Notes: a model not told the origin generated them from the sequence alone. A stretch of 43,780 nucleotides of DNA from Methanobacteriota archaeon (GCA_030054735.1 JASGVX010000107.1:1-43780), one strand, 5' to 3'; counted from the stretch's first letter, positions 34,182 to 42,430 are shown. Translations and numbers: made by a program.

Positions 34182-35252
34182 ATGCAGATTGTCGGAAGTA
34201 GATTAGCGAAAACTACCGAGAGTCACGTAAAGAGTTTATCAAAGAACGGTACCGGAAGACCAATGGATTATAGCAATGTGCAGATTCTGAACGAACTGAA
34301 CAGCGATATTGATGAGCTTGCCGAAATGATCAAGGGTTTTATACGAGACCAGGTCACCGGTTTTAAGAAAAAAGGGGTGGTTCTGGGGGTTTCGGGAGGT
34401 ATAGATTCAGCTGTAGCCCTTACACTATGTGTACAGGAGTTTGGCAAAGAAAACGTGTACGGTCTCCTTATCCCTGAAAAAGAATCAGCTCCTTCAAGCA
34501 AAGCCCTGGGAGCAGAAATCTGTGAAAACCTGGGGGTTTCATATGAGGAGGTCCCTATTTCTCCAATCATTGAGGCTCTCGGAATTTATGAGAAAAAAGA
34601 GCAGATTATTAAAAGGACCTGCCCGGAATACGATTCTGGAGTACACAAAACCTCACTTGTGCTGCCTGACTTCCTTAACCAGGGCCTTTTGAATGTTCCA
34701 CATATAAGATTAATAAAAGATGAAAAAACGGTTGCCAGGTGCAGGTTGAAAGCAAACGATTATCTGGAGTTGGTCAGCCTGCAGAATGTCAAGCAGAGGT
34801 CCAGAATGATAATTCAGTATATGTACGCTGAAAAACTGAATTATGCTGTTTGCGGCACAACCAACAAAACTGAACTTATGCTGGGACAGTTTGTAAAGTA
34901 CGGGGACGGCGGTGTGGACTTCGAACCTTTTGCAGACTGCTATAAAACCCAGATTTATGCTCTGGCAAAATACCTCAAGGTAAATGAGGAAATTATAAAA
35001 CGCCCTCCAAGTGCCGACACCTGGAGTCATTATACATCAGATGAGGAATTCTACTGGCGCATGCCTATACACATCATGGACCAGTTGCTCTACGCTCAGG
35101 AACATAAACTGCCTGTAGAGGTTGCTGAAAAGAACACGGGACTGCCCAGAGATACCATAGAAAAGGCCTGGAGGCATATCGACAAGGTAAGAGATGCTAC
35201 TGATTATGTACGTATTGCTCCGCCTGTTTATTATATGAGTTGCAAAAAGTAA
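34182..35252 (+). CDS. NAD-synthase-like PP-loop amidotransferase, divergent
   Basis: 356 residues from ATG 34182, which has GGGGGG five bases upstream. ATG 34167 and ATG 34263 are alternatives. ATATATATAAT at 34154-34164 is a TATA box very close to the start. The PP-loop is GVSGGIDSAVAL. NadE-type motifs follow: QRSRMIIQYMYAE, VCGTTNKTELMLGQFVKYGDGG and FADCYKTQIYALAKYL. The conserved PSAxLxPxQTDE of NadE becomes PPSADTWSHYTSDEE, and an unusual insert (CPEYDSGVHKTSLVL) lies between. No glutaminase domain is present. It could be a genuine ammonia-dependent NAD synthase, but position and changes favour an amide- or thioamide-forming role (inference). Confidence 0.78.
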   Translation: MQIVGSRLAKTTESHVKSLSKNGTGRPMDYSNVQILNELNSDIDELAEMIKGFIRDQVTGFKKKGVVLGVSGGIDSAVALTLCVQEFGKENVYGLLIPEKESAPSSKALGAEICENLGVSYEEVPISPIIEALGIYEKKEQIIKRTCPEYDSGVHKTSLVLPDFLNQGLLNVPHIRLIKDEKTVARCRLKANDYLELVSLQNVKQRSRMIIQYMYAEKLNYAVCGTTNKTELMLGQFVKYGDGGVDFEPFADCYKTQIYALAKYLKVNEEIIKRPPSADTWSHYTSDEEFYWRMPIHIMDQLLYAQEHKLPVEVAEKNTGLPRDTIEKAWRHIDKVRDATDYVRIAPPVYYMSCKK

Positions 35253-35398
35253 GTTCTTACTTCAAACATCTGCAGGCAGATACTGCAAGCACGATTTGGG
35301 TGTTTTCACTCTCAAAGACTAACGAAGTTAAAGTCTAAAGAGTTCAAAAACAGCGCCCAGGGCCAATAATATCTGATTTAGAATTCCGGAGGATAAGC

Positions 35399-36532
35399 AT
35401 GAACACCACAGTCTCCATTGTACGTTGTCCCGACTACTCAAACGTAAAAAGTGCAATTAAAGAGGCGCTTGCCCTTATAGGCGGACTTGAGAGTATTATT
35501 ACTCCCGGGAAGCGCGTGCTGCTCAAACCCAATGTGCTTTCAATTCGGGCTCCGGAAGATGCTGTAACCACTCATCCTGCGGTGGTATCTGCAATGTGCG
35601 AGCTGGTTAAGGAAGCTGGCGGAATCCCGCTTATAGGAGATGGATCGGGAATTGTAAAACCGGGTTCAACCTCGACTTCGGAAGCTTTTCGTGCTTCAGG
35701 AATAGAAGCTGCCGCATCGGCATGTGGGGCAGAGCTTATTAATTTCGAGACGTCGGGTTATACAGAAGTCTCTGTTCCTGCAGCCAGGCAGTTTCCGCGC
35801 ATTTACATAGCAAAGGCAGTCCTTGAGGCCGATGTTGTAATCTCGCTTCCGAAACTCAAAACGCATGAACTGACCCTCTATACCGGTGCTGTCAAAAACT
35901 TTTTTGGGGCAGTGCCCCAGAAATTCAGAAAGCAGGCACATGCTCTGGAAGACCGTGAGCGCTTTGGAGAAGCTGTGGTTGATATCTACTCAATAGTTAA
36001 ACCTCACCTTGCCGTCATGGATGGAGTGCTTGGGATGGAGGGAAACGGCCCTGCTAATGGAACGCCCATTCTTTCAGGAGTGGTCATGGCAAGTTACGAT
36101 TGCGTAGCCCTTGACATGGTTGCTTCCGAACTGATAGGGATCGATCCGTTAAAAGTGCCGACAAACAAAGCTGCGCTTTCAAGAGGATTCGGGATCAGTC
36201 AGCCGGAGGTTTCAGGAGTAGCTCTGAAGGATGTGCGTCTCAGGTTTAAAATGCCCGAAGGTGGAGTCACCGCAATGGTGCCTTCTTTTCTTATGAGAAT
36301 CCTCAGGAAACATTTGACTGTAAAGCCTTTCATCAATACTTCAAACTGTGCACTTTGTAAAGCCTGCATTATGAACTGTTCAGCACATGCAATTGAGGAA
36401 ATGGGCAATATGCTCAAAATCAATCAGGAAAAGTGTATCCAGTGTTACTGCTGCCGTGAACTCTGCCCTGAAGACGCGGTAGAAATAAAGAAATCATTAC
36501 TGCTGAAGATTGTGACCAGAAGCAGAACATAA
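35399..36532 (+). CDS. DUF362 protein with C-terminal 2[4Fe-4S] domain
   Basis: 377 residues. Residues 1 to about 300 are DUF362 (KRVLLKPNVLSIRAPEDAVTTHPAVV, PLIGDGSGIVKPG, DVVISLPKLKTHELTLYTGAVKNFFG, MDGVLGMEGNGPANG). Residues about 315-362 have two ferredoxin motifs, CALCKACIMNCSA and CIQCYCCRELCPEDA. The family is found widely in anaerobes and is often an electron-transfer or ligand-binding partner; its reaction is not established. GGAGGATAAGC precedes the ATG. It lies 146 bases after the NadE-like gene, and I include it as a likely cluster member. Confidence 0.88.
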   Translation: MNTTVSIVRCPDYSNVKSAIKEALALIGGLESIITPGKRVLLKPNVLSIRAPEDAVTTHPAVVSAMCELVKEAGGIPLIGDGSGIVKPGSTSTSEAFRASGIEAAASACGAELINFETSGYTEVSVPAARQFPRIYIAKAVLEADVVISLPKLKTHELTLYTGAVKNFFGAVPQKFRKQAHALEDRERFGEAVVDIYSIVKPHLAVMDGVLGMEGNGPANGTPILSGVVMASYDCVALDMVASELIGIDPLKVPTNKAALSRGFGISQPEVSGVALKDVRLRFKMPEGGVTAMVPSFLMRILRKHLTVKPFINTSNCALCKACIMNCSAHAIEEMGNMLKINQEKCIQCYCCRELCPEDAVEIKKSLLLKIVTRSRT

Positions 36533-36630
36533 GAAAATTACCAGATAAAAGGAGACAGGCAGAGAATAAGATTCTTCAAAAATTATAGCGTTATGAATTT
36601 CAATCAGCATTACTGGTTGTCAATTTATCT

Positions 36631-36720
36631 GACCCATAACAAATCTGACCCATAACAAATTTGACCCATAACAAATTTGACCCATAACAAATCTGACCCA
36701 TAACAAATCTGACCCATAAA
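36631..36720. repeat. 16-bp tandem repeat, about 5.6 copies
   Basis: GACCCATAACAAAT(C/T)T repeats with an exact 16-base period, starting at 36631, 36647, 36663, 36679, 36695 and 36711 (the last partial). It sits in the 223-base gap before the acyltransferase gene. The copies differ only at one C/T position, pointing to recent expansion or selection. Confidence 0.9.
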
Positions 36721-36803
36721 TAACTATAGGAAATATATTTATCGGTGGAAAATTATTGGTTATAAGTGTCAGGCGTTTTTCACCGCAAAACGGGGGCATT
36801 ACC

Positions 36804-37352
36804 GTGACTTCCATAGTATCCAATAGAGACAAAGTAACTTTTGCTGAAGTGGCTGATCATTATCATAGCAATAAACTCATCTTTGGAATAAAGTACTTAA
36901 AGAACTGGTTTCTGGAACGTCTTGCTTCGTGGTTTCCGGTTCCTTCATGGAGAGCGAAATTTCACAGAATGCGAGGCGTGAATCTCGGAAAAAACGTTTA
37001 TGTCGGCTACGATGTGGTTTTTGACAGGCTTCACCCAGAGATGATTACAGTGGGAGATTACTCTGAAATAGGAGACCGCTGCATCCTCTCTGCTCATTCC
37101 AGAGGCAGCCTGACCACAAGACAGGCATATCCGAGAACCATAGATCCCATAAAAATAGGACGTGGAGTTTCTGTAAATCCTGGGTGTATAATTACTCAGG
37201 GAGTCGAGATAGGGGATAACTCGATAATTGGCATCGGATCCGTAGTTACCCGTGATATATCTCCAAACAGCCTTGCGCTGGGTTATCCGGCTCGAGTTGT
37301 TAAAAAGCTTGAAGGCGTGGGTGAACTTCAAAACAGTTTTGACGATTCTTAA
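36804..37352 (+). CDS. Hexapeptide-repeat (left-handed beta-helix) acyltransferase
   Basis: 182 residues from the GTG at 36804, chosen because GGGGG stands eight bases upstream; a TTG at 36756 extends the frame by 16 codons. After a helical N-terminus the LbH repeats begin (LGKNVYVGYDVVFDRL, ITVGDYSEIGDRC, IKIGRGVSVNPGCIITQGVEIGDNSIIGIGSVVTRDI) and close with NSLALGYPARVVKKL, the standard WbbJ/NodL/maltose-acetyltransferase ending. Such trimeric enzymes acetylate sugars or other small molecules using acetyl-CoA. It could tailor the product of the upstream cluster or act on surface glycans. Confidence 0.85.
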   Translation: MTSIVSNRDKVTFAEVADHYHSNKLIFGIKYLKNWFLERLASWFPVPSWRAKFHRMRGVNLGKNVYVGYDVVFDRLHPEMITVGDYSEIGDRCILSAHSRGSLTTRQAYPRTIDPIKIGRGVSVNPGCIITQGVEIGDNSIIGIGSVVTRDISPNSLALGYPARVVKKLEGVGELQNSFDDS

Positions 37353-37680
37353 CATTTTTTATTTTTCGTATTTTTTTGTTTTTTCTATTTTTCATGGCTT
37401 TTTAATTATAGGGTATCTATGTTATATGATTGAGTATTTTGTATTATTTCATCCAGTGTGATAATTGAGTTTGTTTTTCCACTTTATACAGTCTGGTTCA
37501 TGTTTTGTGCGTCAGATTAAAAGAAAAAAAGTGAAATATCAATATTTGCAGTAATTTCTAAATAATAACAAGCAGTTAATCAGGGAGCACCTGATTATGT
37601 CTTTGTTATTAATTTTGTTTCCCACATAATTAAATTTTTTATCTAATTTATTTTGTTTAATCCCTTAAGCGGATTAAAAA
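37353..37680. other. Convergent intergenic region with a nested hairpin
   Basis: About 330 bases between the acyltransferase and the minus-strand membrane gene. A 47-base nested hairpin lies at 37564-37610: AATAACAA/TTGTTATT outside and AATCAGG/CCTGATT inside. T-runs follow on both strands, so it may be a two-way terminator. The remainder is AT-rich. Confidence 0.45.
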
Positions 37681-38268
37681 TTATTTTTCAGTTCTGTAAC
37701 CGAACTCAAATCCAAATTTGTTCAAAGCGAATAGCGCCATTAATATTACAATGAAAACGCAGAAAACGAATGCAATTGATTCTATTAGATAGCGAAACAG
37801 GCTGCCAGCTTCTGCAAATCCTGTATCCATTATTGTGAATACACTGATGGGTTTATTATACAGTGGGTATAGATAAGCAAAGCCCCCTTCGGCAATATCA
37901 TCCAGGAGCAGGTGTGTAAGAAAAGCAGACTCTGCAAAGATTGCCATATATATTGCTTTATTAAATTCCCTGTATGCAGCATATCCGACAAACCCTCCAA
38001 AAAGTATTGCAGTGAAACTGAACAGCAGTGAATGTGTAGGAATCGAGCCAACCCAGCAGTGCTCAAGGGTGTTGTTTATGAGTATATTATATACAACCAT
38101 CATATCCGGGAACAAAGTGCATAAGCCGCCTACGAATACCAGTAACAGCAGCTTTCTGGCATCCCTGAAAGAGAGTTCTCTTCTAGAGAGTGGACTAATT
38201 AAAGCATATAGAGCTGCCGCGCAGATACAACAAAGGAAGAACAGAACATGTACAACAGGATATGGCAT
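37681..38268 (-). CDS. DUF457/YdjM-like membrane-bound metal-dependent hydrolase
   Basis: 195 residues with five predicted TM segments (near residues 5-25, 38-60, 80-100, 105-125 and 160-185). Conserved His and Asp residues of the family are visible: PYPVVHVLF at the N-terminus, LFPDMMVVYN (FPD), PTHSLLFS (HS), and HLLLDDIAEGG (H-x-x-x-D). Together they suggest a metal site within the membrane. YdjM-like proteins are regulated by the SOS response in bacteria, but the reaction is unknown. It is monocistronic. Confidence 0.75.
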   Translation of the reverse strand: MPYPVVHVLFFLCCICAAALYALISPLSRRELSFRDARKLLLLVFVGGLCTLFPDMMVVYNILINNTLEHCWVGSIPTHSLLFSFTAILFGGFVGYAAYREFNKAIYMAIFAESAFLTHLLLDDIAEGGFAYLYPLYNKPISVFTIMDTGFAEAGSLFRYLIESIAFVFCVFIVILMALFALNKFGFEFGYRTEK

Positions 38269-38397
38269 GAGAAAACCTTTTTTAATAATTCTTTAGACTT
38301 TATTGTTCGATCTTCTATAAAATTTTAATCCTATGTCTGAACTTATTTTGAACTGACTTATTTAAAATAATATGGATATAAGCTCAGGCATATGTGC

Positions 38398-39459
38398 TCA
38401 TAAAGGAATAAGCTCTACGAGCAACCCGTCTTCAAATGGGTGTCTCTCGACAATGAAAAGCTTTGTCCCTGAGGGCTCAAGTTCTTCTTTAAGCCCATAC
38501 TTAAGGTCTTCAAGCACCCACCAGGCTATCTCGATTTTCCCTTCTTTTACTTCAAACAGTTCTTCAGGAACTTCGACTTCTTTGAGTATTTCTTCAGCAA
38601 GCGCCTGATCTCCCCCATTGATAACCCCGTAAATAAGAGTTCCGTCTTCCGTAATCTCATCAAACTCTCTTGCGGTGTTTTTTGCAATTCTCTGAAACCT
38701 TTTGCGCAACTGGACTGCATCCTTATAGGTTGAAGAACAGAAGTGCACTCTTTTGCAAGCACGGAAAGCGTTCTCAGCATGTACGCAGGAATCTACAGCA
38801 GCACACGAGGTATCTGATTCAAGGGAAAAACCGTTTTTCAGAAGCGCTTCAGAGTTATTATCGGAAAATTCCAGTTCGTTGAGGTTGAGGAAAATATCCA
38901 TTTCCTCTACAAAGGCTGCGACCTTCTCTACCCCTTCTAGAGAGGGTATTTCAATTCCTGCTTCAATTCCAAGGTTCTTTGCATTTTTCAGGGCAGCTGC
39001 ATAGGGGCTCTGCCTGAGTTCTCCCCAGGCCGACTGTGGAGGATGGAGACGGATCTCGTCAAGGCCCGCTTCTGCGAGTCTTTCCAGAATTTCTCTTTCC
39101 GGAGCAAGAGATGTGTAAAGATGAATATGATGCTCTTGCCCAAAAGAGGACTTGAGCAGGCGGATGTAGTACAGGACTCTATCTACTTTTACTAATGGTT
39201 CCCCGCCAGTTATCCCTGTCCCCAGAGCGTCCATAAGCTCAGCTTCTTTAAGCAGGTCCTCATCGTTTTTTACATGCCTTTCATTTGCAAAAACAAGGTC
39301 TTTTCCACGTCTTTCGTTGGAAAGCGGGCAGTAAAAACAGCTTTTAGGGCAGAGCCCGCTTACAAAGAGCACCATTTTGGCACCCTGCTGGCAGAGTTTG
39401 CAGCCTTCTGAAAGGTAACTGCAAAAAGAGCCTGTTTCATCTTTGGTGAAATTCTCCAT
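38398..39459 (-). CDS. Radical SAM protein (archaeal, PflA-like)
   Basis: 353 residues. An N-terminal Cys set, CSYLSEGCKLCQQGAK (residues about 13-28), precedes the radical SAM cluster motif CPKSCFYCPL (about 37-46; CxxxCxxC). GITGGEPLVK near 83 is the SAM-binding GGEP motif; HIHLYTSLAPEREIL and LDEIRLHPP are later barrel strands. The extra Cys could bind zinc or a second cluster. A C-terminal part (residues about 245-353, EEILKEVEVPEELFEV) resembles a small add-on domain. It is divergent from the ferredoxin gene, which begins about 165 bases away and may donate electrons. Confidence 0.8.
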   Translation of the reverse strand: MENFTKDETGSFCSYLSEGCKLCQQGAKMVLFVSGLCPKSCFYCPLSNERRGKDLVFANERHVKNDEDLLKEAELMDALGTGITGGEPLVKVDRVLYYIRLLKSSFGQEHHIHLYTSLAPEREILERLAEAGLDEIRLHPPQSAWGELRQSPYAAALKNAKNLGIEAGIEIPSLEGVEKVAAFVEEMDIFLNLNELEFSDNNSEALLKNGFSLESDTSCAAVDSCVHAENAFRACKRVHFCSSTYKDAVQLRKRFQRIAKNTAREFDEITEDGTLIYGVINGGDQALAEEILKEVEVPEELFEVKEGKIEIAWWVLEDLKYGLKEELEPSGTKLFIVERHPFEDGLLVELIPL

Positions 39460-39623
39460 TCTGAGACTGCATATCCTTTTGTCCTATATAAGGCTTGTTT
39501 CCTTATGCTTTCCCAGGGTGCTGATGATACAGGATCCCAATGAAAAGGAGTTTTTCAGTTCAGGTTTAGAAATTGATTCCTGTTCAGAAATTAATATATC
39601 TATCAGCTTCCAAAGATTCACTG

Positions 39624-39809
39624 ATGTCAGAGCAAAATGGGTATGTTGTAGTTTTCGGCTGCAAAAGGTGCGGCAAGTGCAGGGACATCTGCCCTGTGGG
39701 TGCTATTTATGAAGAAAATGAGCTTGCGAAGATTGATCCTGAAAAATGTAACCTCTGCATGAAGTGCATAGATGAATGTAATAATAGATCCATCATTTAC
39801 ATGGAGTGA
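39624..39809 (+). CDS. 2[4Fe-4S] ferredoxin
   Basis: 61 residues from ATG 39624, which yields a normal short ferredoxin; the frame is open further upstream to 39573. Two cluster motifs are seen, CKRCGKCRDICPVGAI and CNLCMKCIDECNNRSI. The second lacks Pro after its last Cys (CNN rather than CP), a mild departure. It is probably an electron carrier for nearby redox enzymes, the divergent radical SAM protein being a candidate. The next gene follows 123 bases later. Confidence 0.88.
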   Translation: MSEQNGYVVVFGCKRCGKCRDICPVGAIYEENELAKIDPEKCNLCMKCIDECNNRSIIYME

Positions 39810-39932
39810 TGAGAGAATAAATCAGGACCAGATCTGAACGAAATCTGAATGAAATCAGGACCAGACCAGAATTAGTTTGAGTGAAACTGAGCCGAAACAA
39901 AGCCAGAGAAAATCAGGATTGGGTGAAATGAG

Positions 39933-40691
39933 ATGTTTACCCCGGAAAAAATGCCATTTACGGGAAAGATCATGGATATTACAGTCCCTATTTCTTCTTT
40001 TACTCCAATATTTCCCGGAGACCCCGCAACCTCAATCGAAAGCACCTCTACTCTCGAAAAAGACGGGTGTGCAGTATCCAGGTTGAGTTTCGGGAGCCAT
40101 ACTGGTACACATGTTGATGCGCCTTCTCATGTCCTGAAAGACGGGATTGCTGTTGCCGACCTTAACCTTGAAAATCTTATGGGTCCGGCGGTTGTTCTGG
40201 ATTTTTCCCAGAGAAGCGGGGCATTGACAGATTTTATTCTTGATAAAGCCTGTAATGACCTGAAGATTGCCGAACGGGTTTCCACTGAAGATGTTCCCAC
40301 CGGCCATGTTTCTATTTTACTCCTGAAGACAAAGTCTTGTTTCCAGAAAGAAATAAATTCCGGAATTTCGTGCCTTCCGACAGGAGAATATGATATGAGA
40401 AAGGATCTTGAGGGTTTGCCTGAAGATTCTGTTTACCTTGATGAAGGTGCTGCATCCTGGATTGTCAGGAACAGGTTCAAAACAGTCGGGACAGACAGTC
40501 TTTCCGTTGACAGTCTCTCTTCTGAAAATCTGCCTGCTCATCACATATTACTTTCAAATAACGTGAATATCGTGGAATGCCTTGACCTGAGTTTGGTAAA
40601 AGAGGGAACTTATTTTTTTCTTTGCTTGCCTCTGAAAATTGAGGGCTGCGATGGTGCCCCTGCAAGGGCATTATTGATTTCTGACTCCTGA
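39933..40691 (+). CDS. Cyclase/kynurenine-formamidase-like metal hydrolase
   Basis: 252 residues of the cyclase family (PF04199). The metal motif is SHTGTHVDAPSHVL (the HxGTHxDxPxH pattern), near residues 55-68. ITVPISSFTPIFPGDP at 14-29 is the usual start, and VGTDSLSVDS near 188 is the conserved substrate-pocket strand. In bacteria members hydrolyse N-formylkynurenine or act on other cyclic amides; the substrate here is unknown. The first 13 residues may be dispensable, and ATG 39972 is an alternative start. T-rich terminator repeats follow the stop. Confidence 0.85.
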   Translation: MFTPEKMPFTGKIMDITVPISSFTPIFPGDPATSIESTSTLEKDGCAVSRLSFGSHTGTHVDAPSHVLKDGIAVADLNLENLMGPAVVLDFSQRSGALTDFILDKACNDLKIAERVSTEDVPTGHVSILLLKTKSCFQKEINSGISCLPTGEYDMRKDLEGLPEDSVYLDEGAASWIVRNRFKTVGTDSLSVDSLSSENLPAHHILLSNNVNIVECLDLSLVKEGTYFFLCLPLKIEGCDGAPARALLISDS

Positions 40692-40716
40692 TTATTTCTG
40701 GCTATTTCTGAGTCTT

Positions 40717-40765
40717 CTGATTTTTTTTTCCTGATTTTTTCCTGATTTTTTCCTGATTTTTTTCA
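40717..40765 (+). terminator. Oligo-T terminator built of tandem CTGATTTTTTC units
   Basis: CTGA followed by 6-9 T occurs four times, at 40717, 40731, 40742 and 40753 (period about 11). Runs of T are the known archaeal termination signal. The units lie between two convergent genes. Confidence 0.65.
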
Positions 40766-40767
40766 TT

Positions 40768-41356
40768 TTAGAACCGGGCCATTGTATATCCTATGCCATT
40801 GTGAGTTATCATCCCAAAAAGGAATTCCCCTGAAACAGGGTATCCTATTACCACTGCCGTGCTTTCTATATCTAAAAATCTTCCATTGACTTTCCGGTTG
40901 TCTGCTGGGACCCAAATGCCTTCTGAGTTCTGTATGCCTTTTATGAAATGGACTGGCGCCCCATAAAGTAATACTCTTTTATTAACTCCATTTTTATACT
41001 GGTAAATAAGAGTATTATTTTCAGGAACCCACTCTGAGTAGGTCAGGTTGCCGCTGCGTACCTTGTCCTGGTCAACTCCGAAACTGATGTACCTTACGAC
41101 GGCGGAAGAGAAAAGATAAGGGTACACATGCTGCCTTCGGGGCCGTGTCTGTCATCTGAATTCCGGGCGTTCCCTCCCTGAATTGAGAGAAGGAAATAGA
41201 GGAATCTTTTGTCTGGGCTTTTATTTTTTCTTCCTGAAGGTCAGGCGAGGCTATATCCAGGACTGTGCTAGAAGAAGCACCACTGCGGCCAGAAGCGCAA
41301 GACACAATACAAGTTTGAGGGGGATGGTATCTGCAGCCACAGTGTCGGAAACAAAC
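40768..41356 (-). pseudogene. Secreted or pilin-like protein gene broken by frameshifts
   Basis: Read on the minus strand, a hydrophobic segment (DTIPLKLVLCLALLAAVVLL, around 41285-41340) lies in one frame and stops soon after. DIASPDLQEEKIKAQTKDSS to IQMTDTAPKAACVP continues in a second frame. A third frame (40768-41127) encodes YPYLFSSAVVRYISFGVDQD and a beta-rich domain ending HNGIGYTMARF. The three pieces form a plausible single protein with a signal/anchor segment and an extracellular domain, like archaeal pilin-type proteins. A start codon before the hydrophobic part is uncertain (GTG possible). At least two frameshifts are needed, so it is probably inactive. Confidence 0.5.
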
Positions 41357-41571
41357 TTTTCGTGTAATTGTAAACCACCATCATATCATTAAAATTTTTA
41401 TATTGTGACAGGTTTTTTCTCTGGCAGATAAAAACTAAAAGGAAAACTTGAAGATAAAGAACAGATTAAAGGAAATAACAGGAGACAGCTGATAAAAGAA
41501 AGTTGATTAAGATAATAATCAAAAAATAGAATGAAAATGAAAATAAAATTTATTGGAAAGGAGGATTTAGG

Positions 41572-42021
41572 ATAAGCGAAGTATGCAATGAAAACCTGTT
41601 CTGCATACCTTTTTCAAAAGAGCAACTTGAGGATATCAAAAAGTATGCAGCTCTAAACGGCATGGAAGTTGAGGATTTTATAAAAAATGTTTGCCTGACT
41701 TACTGTTTCCAGCATCTGGAATCCTTATACGGACAGAGACCTGAAGAACCTGAAGCTATGGCCGGGGATGAAAAACTGAAAAATGGATTCAAAATCGAGC
41801 CAAAGGAAGTAGAAATTAAAAGTAAAAAGCCGGTTTCAAAGGAACTTCTTGACGGTCCTCTCGTGCTTGATCCGCAATGCATAATGGATCTTTTTGCCAT
41901 TAAGAGAGAATTAGGAATTACTTCTAACAACCAGATAATTACAACCGCCCTGAAACTGGGCTTAAACCAGCTCAATATGACCCTTGATCTGGTCAAATAC
42001 AGCCCAAAAGAAAAGAAGTAG
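41572..42021 (+). CDS. Uncharacterised protein with two RHH-like segments; start codon uncertain (ATA at 41572 or ATG at 41662)
   Basis: The frame is open from 41530 to 42021. The only conventional start with coding sense, ATG 41662, has no ribosome-binding site. At 41560-41564 stands GGAGG, followed seven bases later by ATA (41572). From there the protein would be 149 residues and begins ISEVCNENLFCIPFSKEQLE. Two stretches look like ribbon-helix-helix units: CIPFSKEQLEDIKKYAALNG with VEDFIKNVCLTYC, and a C-terminal LGITSNNQIITTALKLGLNQL. A DNA-binding or antitoxin-like role is possible (inference). I do not recognise the family. Confidence 0.55.
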   Translation: MSEVCNENLFCIPFSKEQLEDIKKYAALNGMEVEDFIKNVCLTYCFQHLESLYGQRPEEPEAMAGDEKLKNGFKIEPKEVEIKSKKPVSKELLDGPLVLDPQCIMDLFAIKRELGITSNNQIITTALKLGLNQLNMTLDLVKYSPKEKK

Positions 42022-42191
42022 CTGTTGTAAATATACGGTTATCTAAGAAGGCGTCTTAAAATTAAATAATGTACTTAGATTGTTCGTTTATGTAAAAACA
42101 ATTCCCTGGATTTCTTTATCCTGGTGTCTAGAAAATTTATTTCCGAGTCCTCAGAATTAAAAAAGGGACTACGTATGAAGTATTGTCTAAG
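42022..42191. other. Spacer before the IS5-type remnant
   Basis: Short AT-rich stretch without gene. A palindrome GGCAATTAAATTGCC at about 42203-42217 lies at the border with the transposase fragment and may mark an old element end. Confidence 0.3.
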
Positions 42192-42203
42192 TATTAACAC
42201 CCG

Positions 42204-42430
42204 GCAATTAAATTGCCAGACACTGGCGATTTATCCGATCAAGAGTGGCAACTAATTAAATCTCATTTTCTGAATCCAAAAACTAATCGGGGTAGAAAAC
42301 ACGTTCATTCTTATCGAGATATACTGAATGCCATCTTCTATCCGCCTTTCCGCAGATGTCCTTCAATTTTTCACAATTTTCATGCCATCGTTTTTCTGAA
42401 AGAATGGTTCTTTCTGTGTTTCTGAGTGAA
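42204..42430 (+). pseudogene. IS5-type transposase, N-terminal fragment
   Basis: About 70 codons: DTGDLSDQEWQLIKSHF and NRGRKHVHSYRDILNAIFY match the N-terminal domain (DUF4096) of IS5/IS1031-type transposases (LSDxEWxxI...GRxRxxxxRxxLNAIFY). After FRRCPS the frame departs from the family and ends at 42425 without the DDE core. No terminal repeats are found, so it is a relic. Confidence 0.7.

Noticed and set aside
36631-36720. CRISPR array
   Set aside because: The 16-bp units are directly adjacent with no unique spacers, and no cas genes are present.
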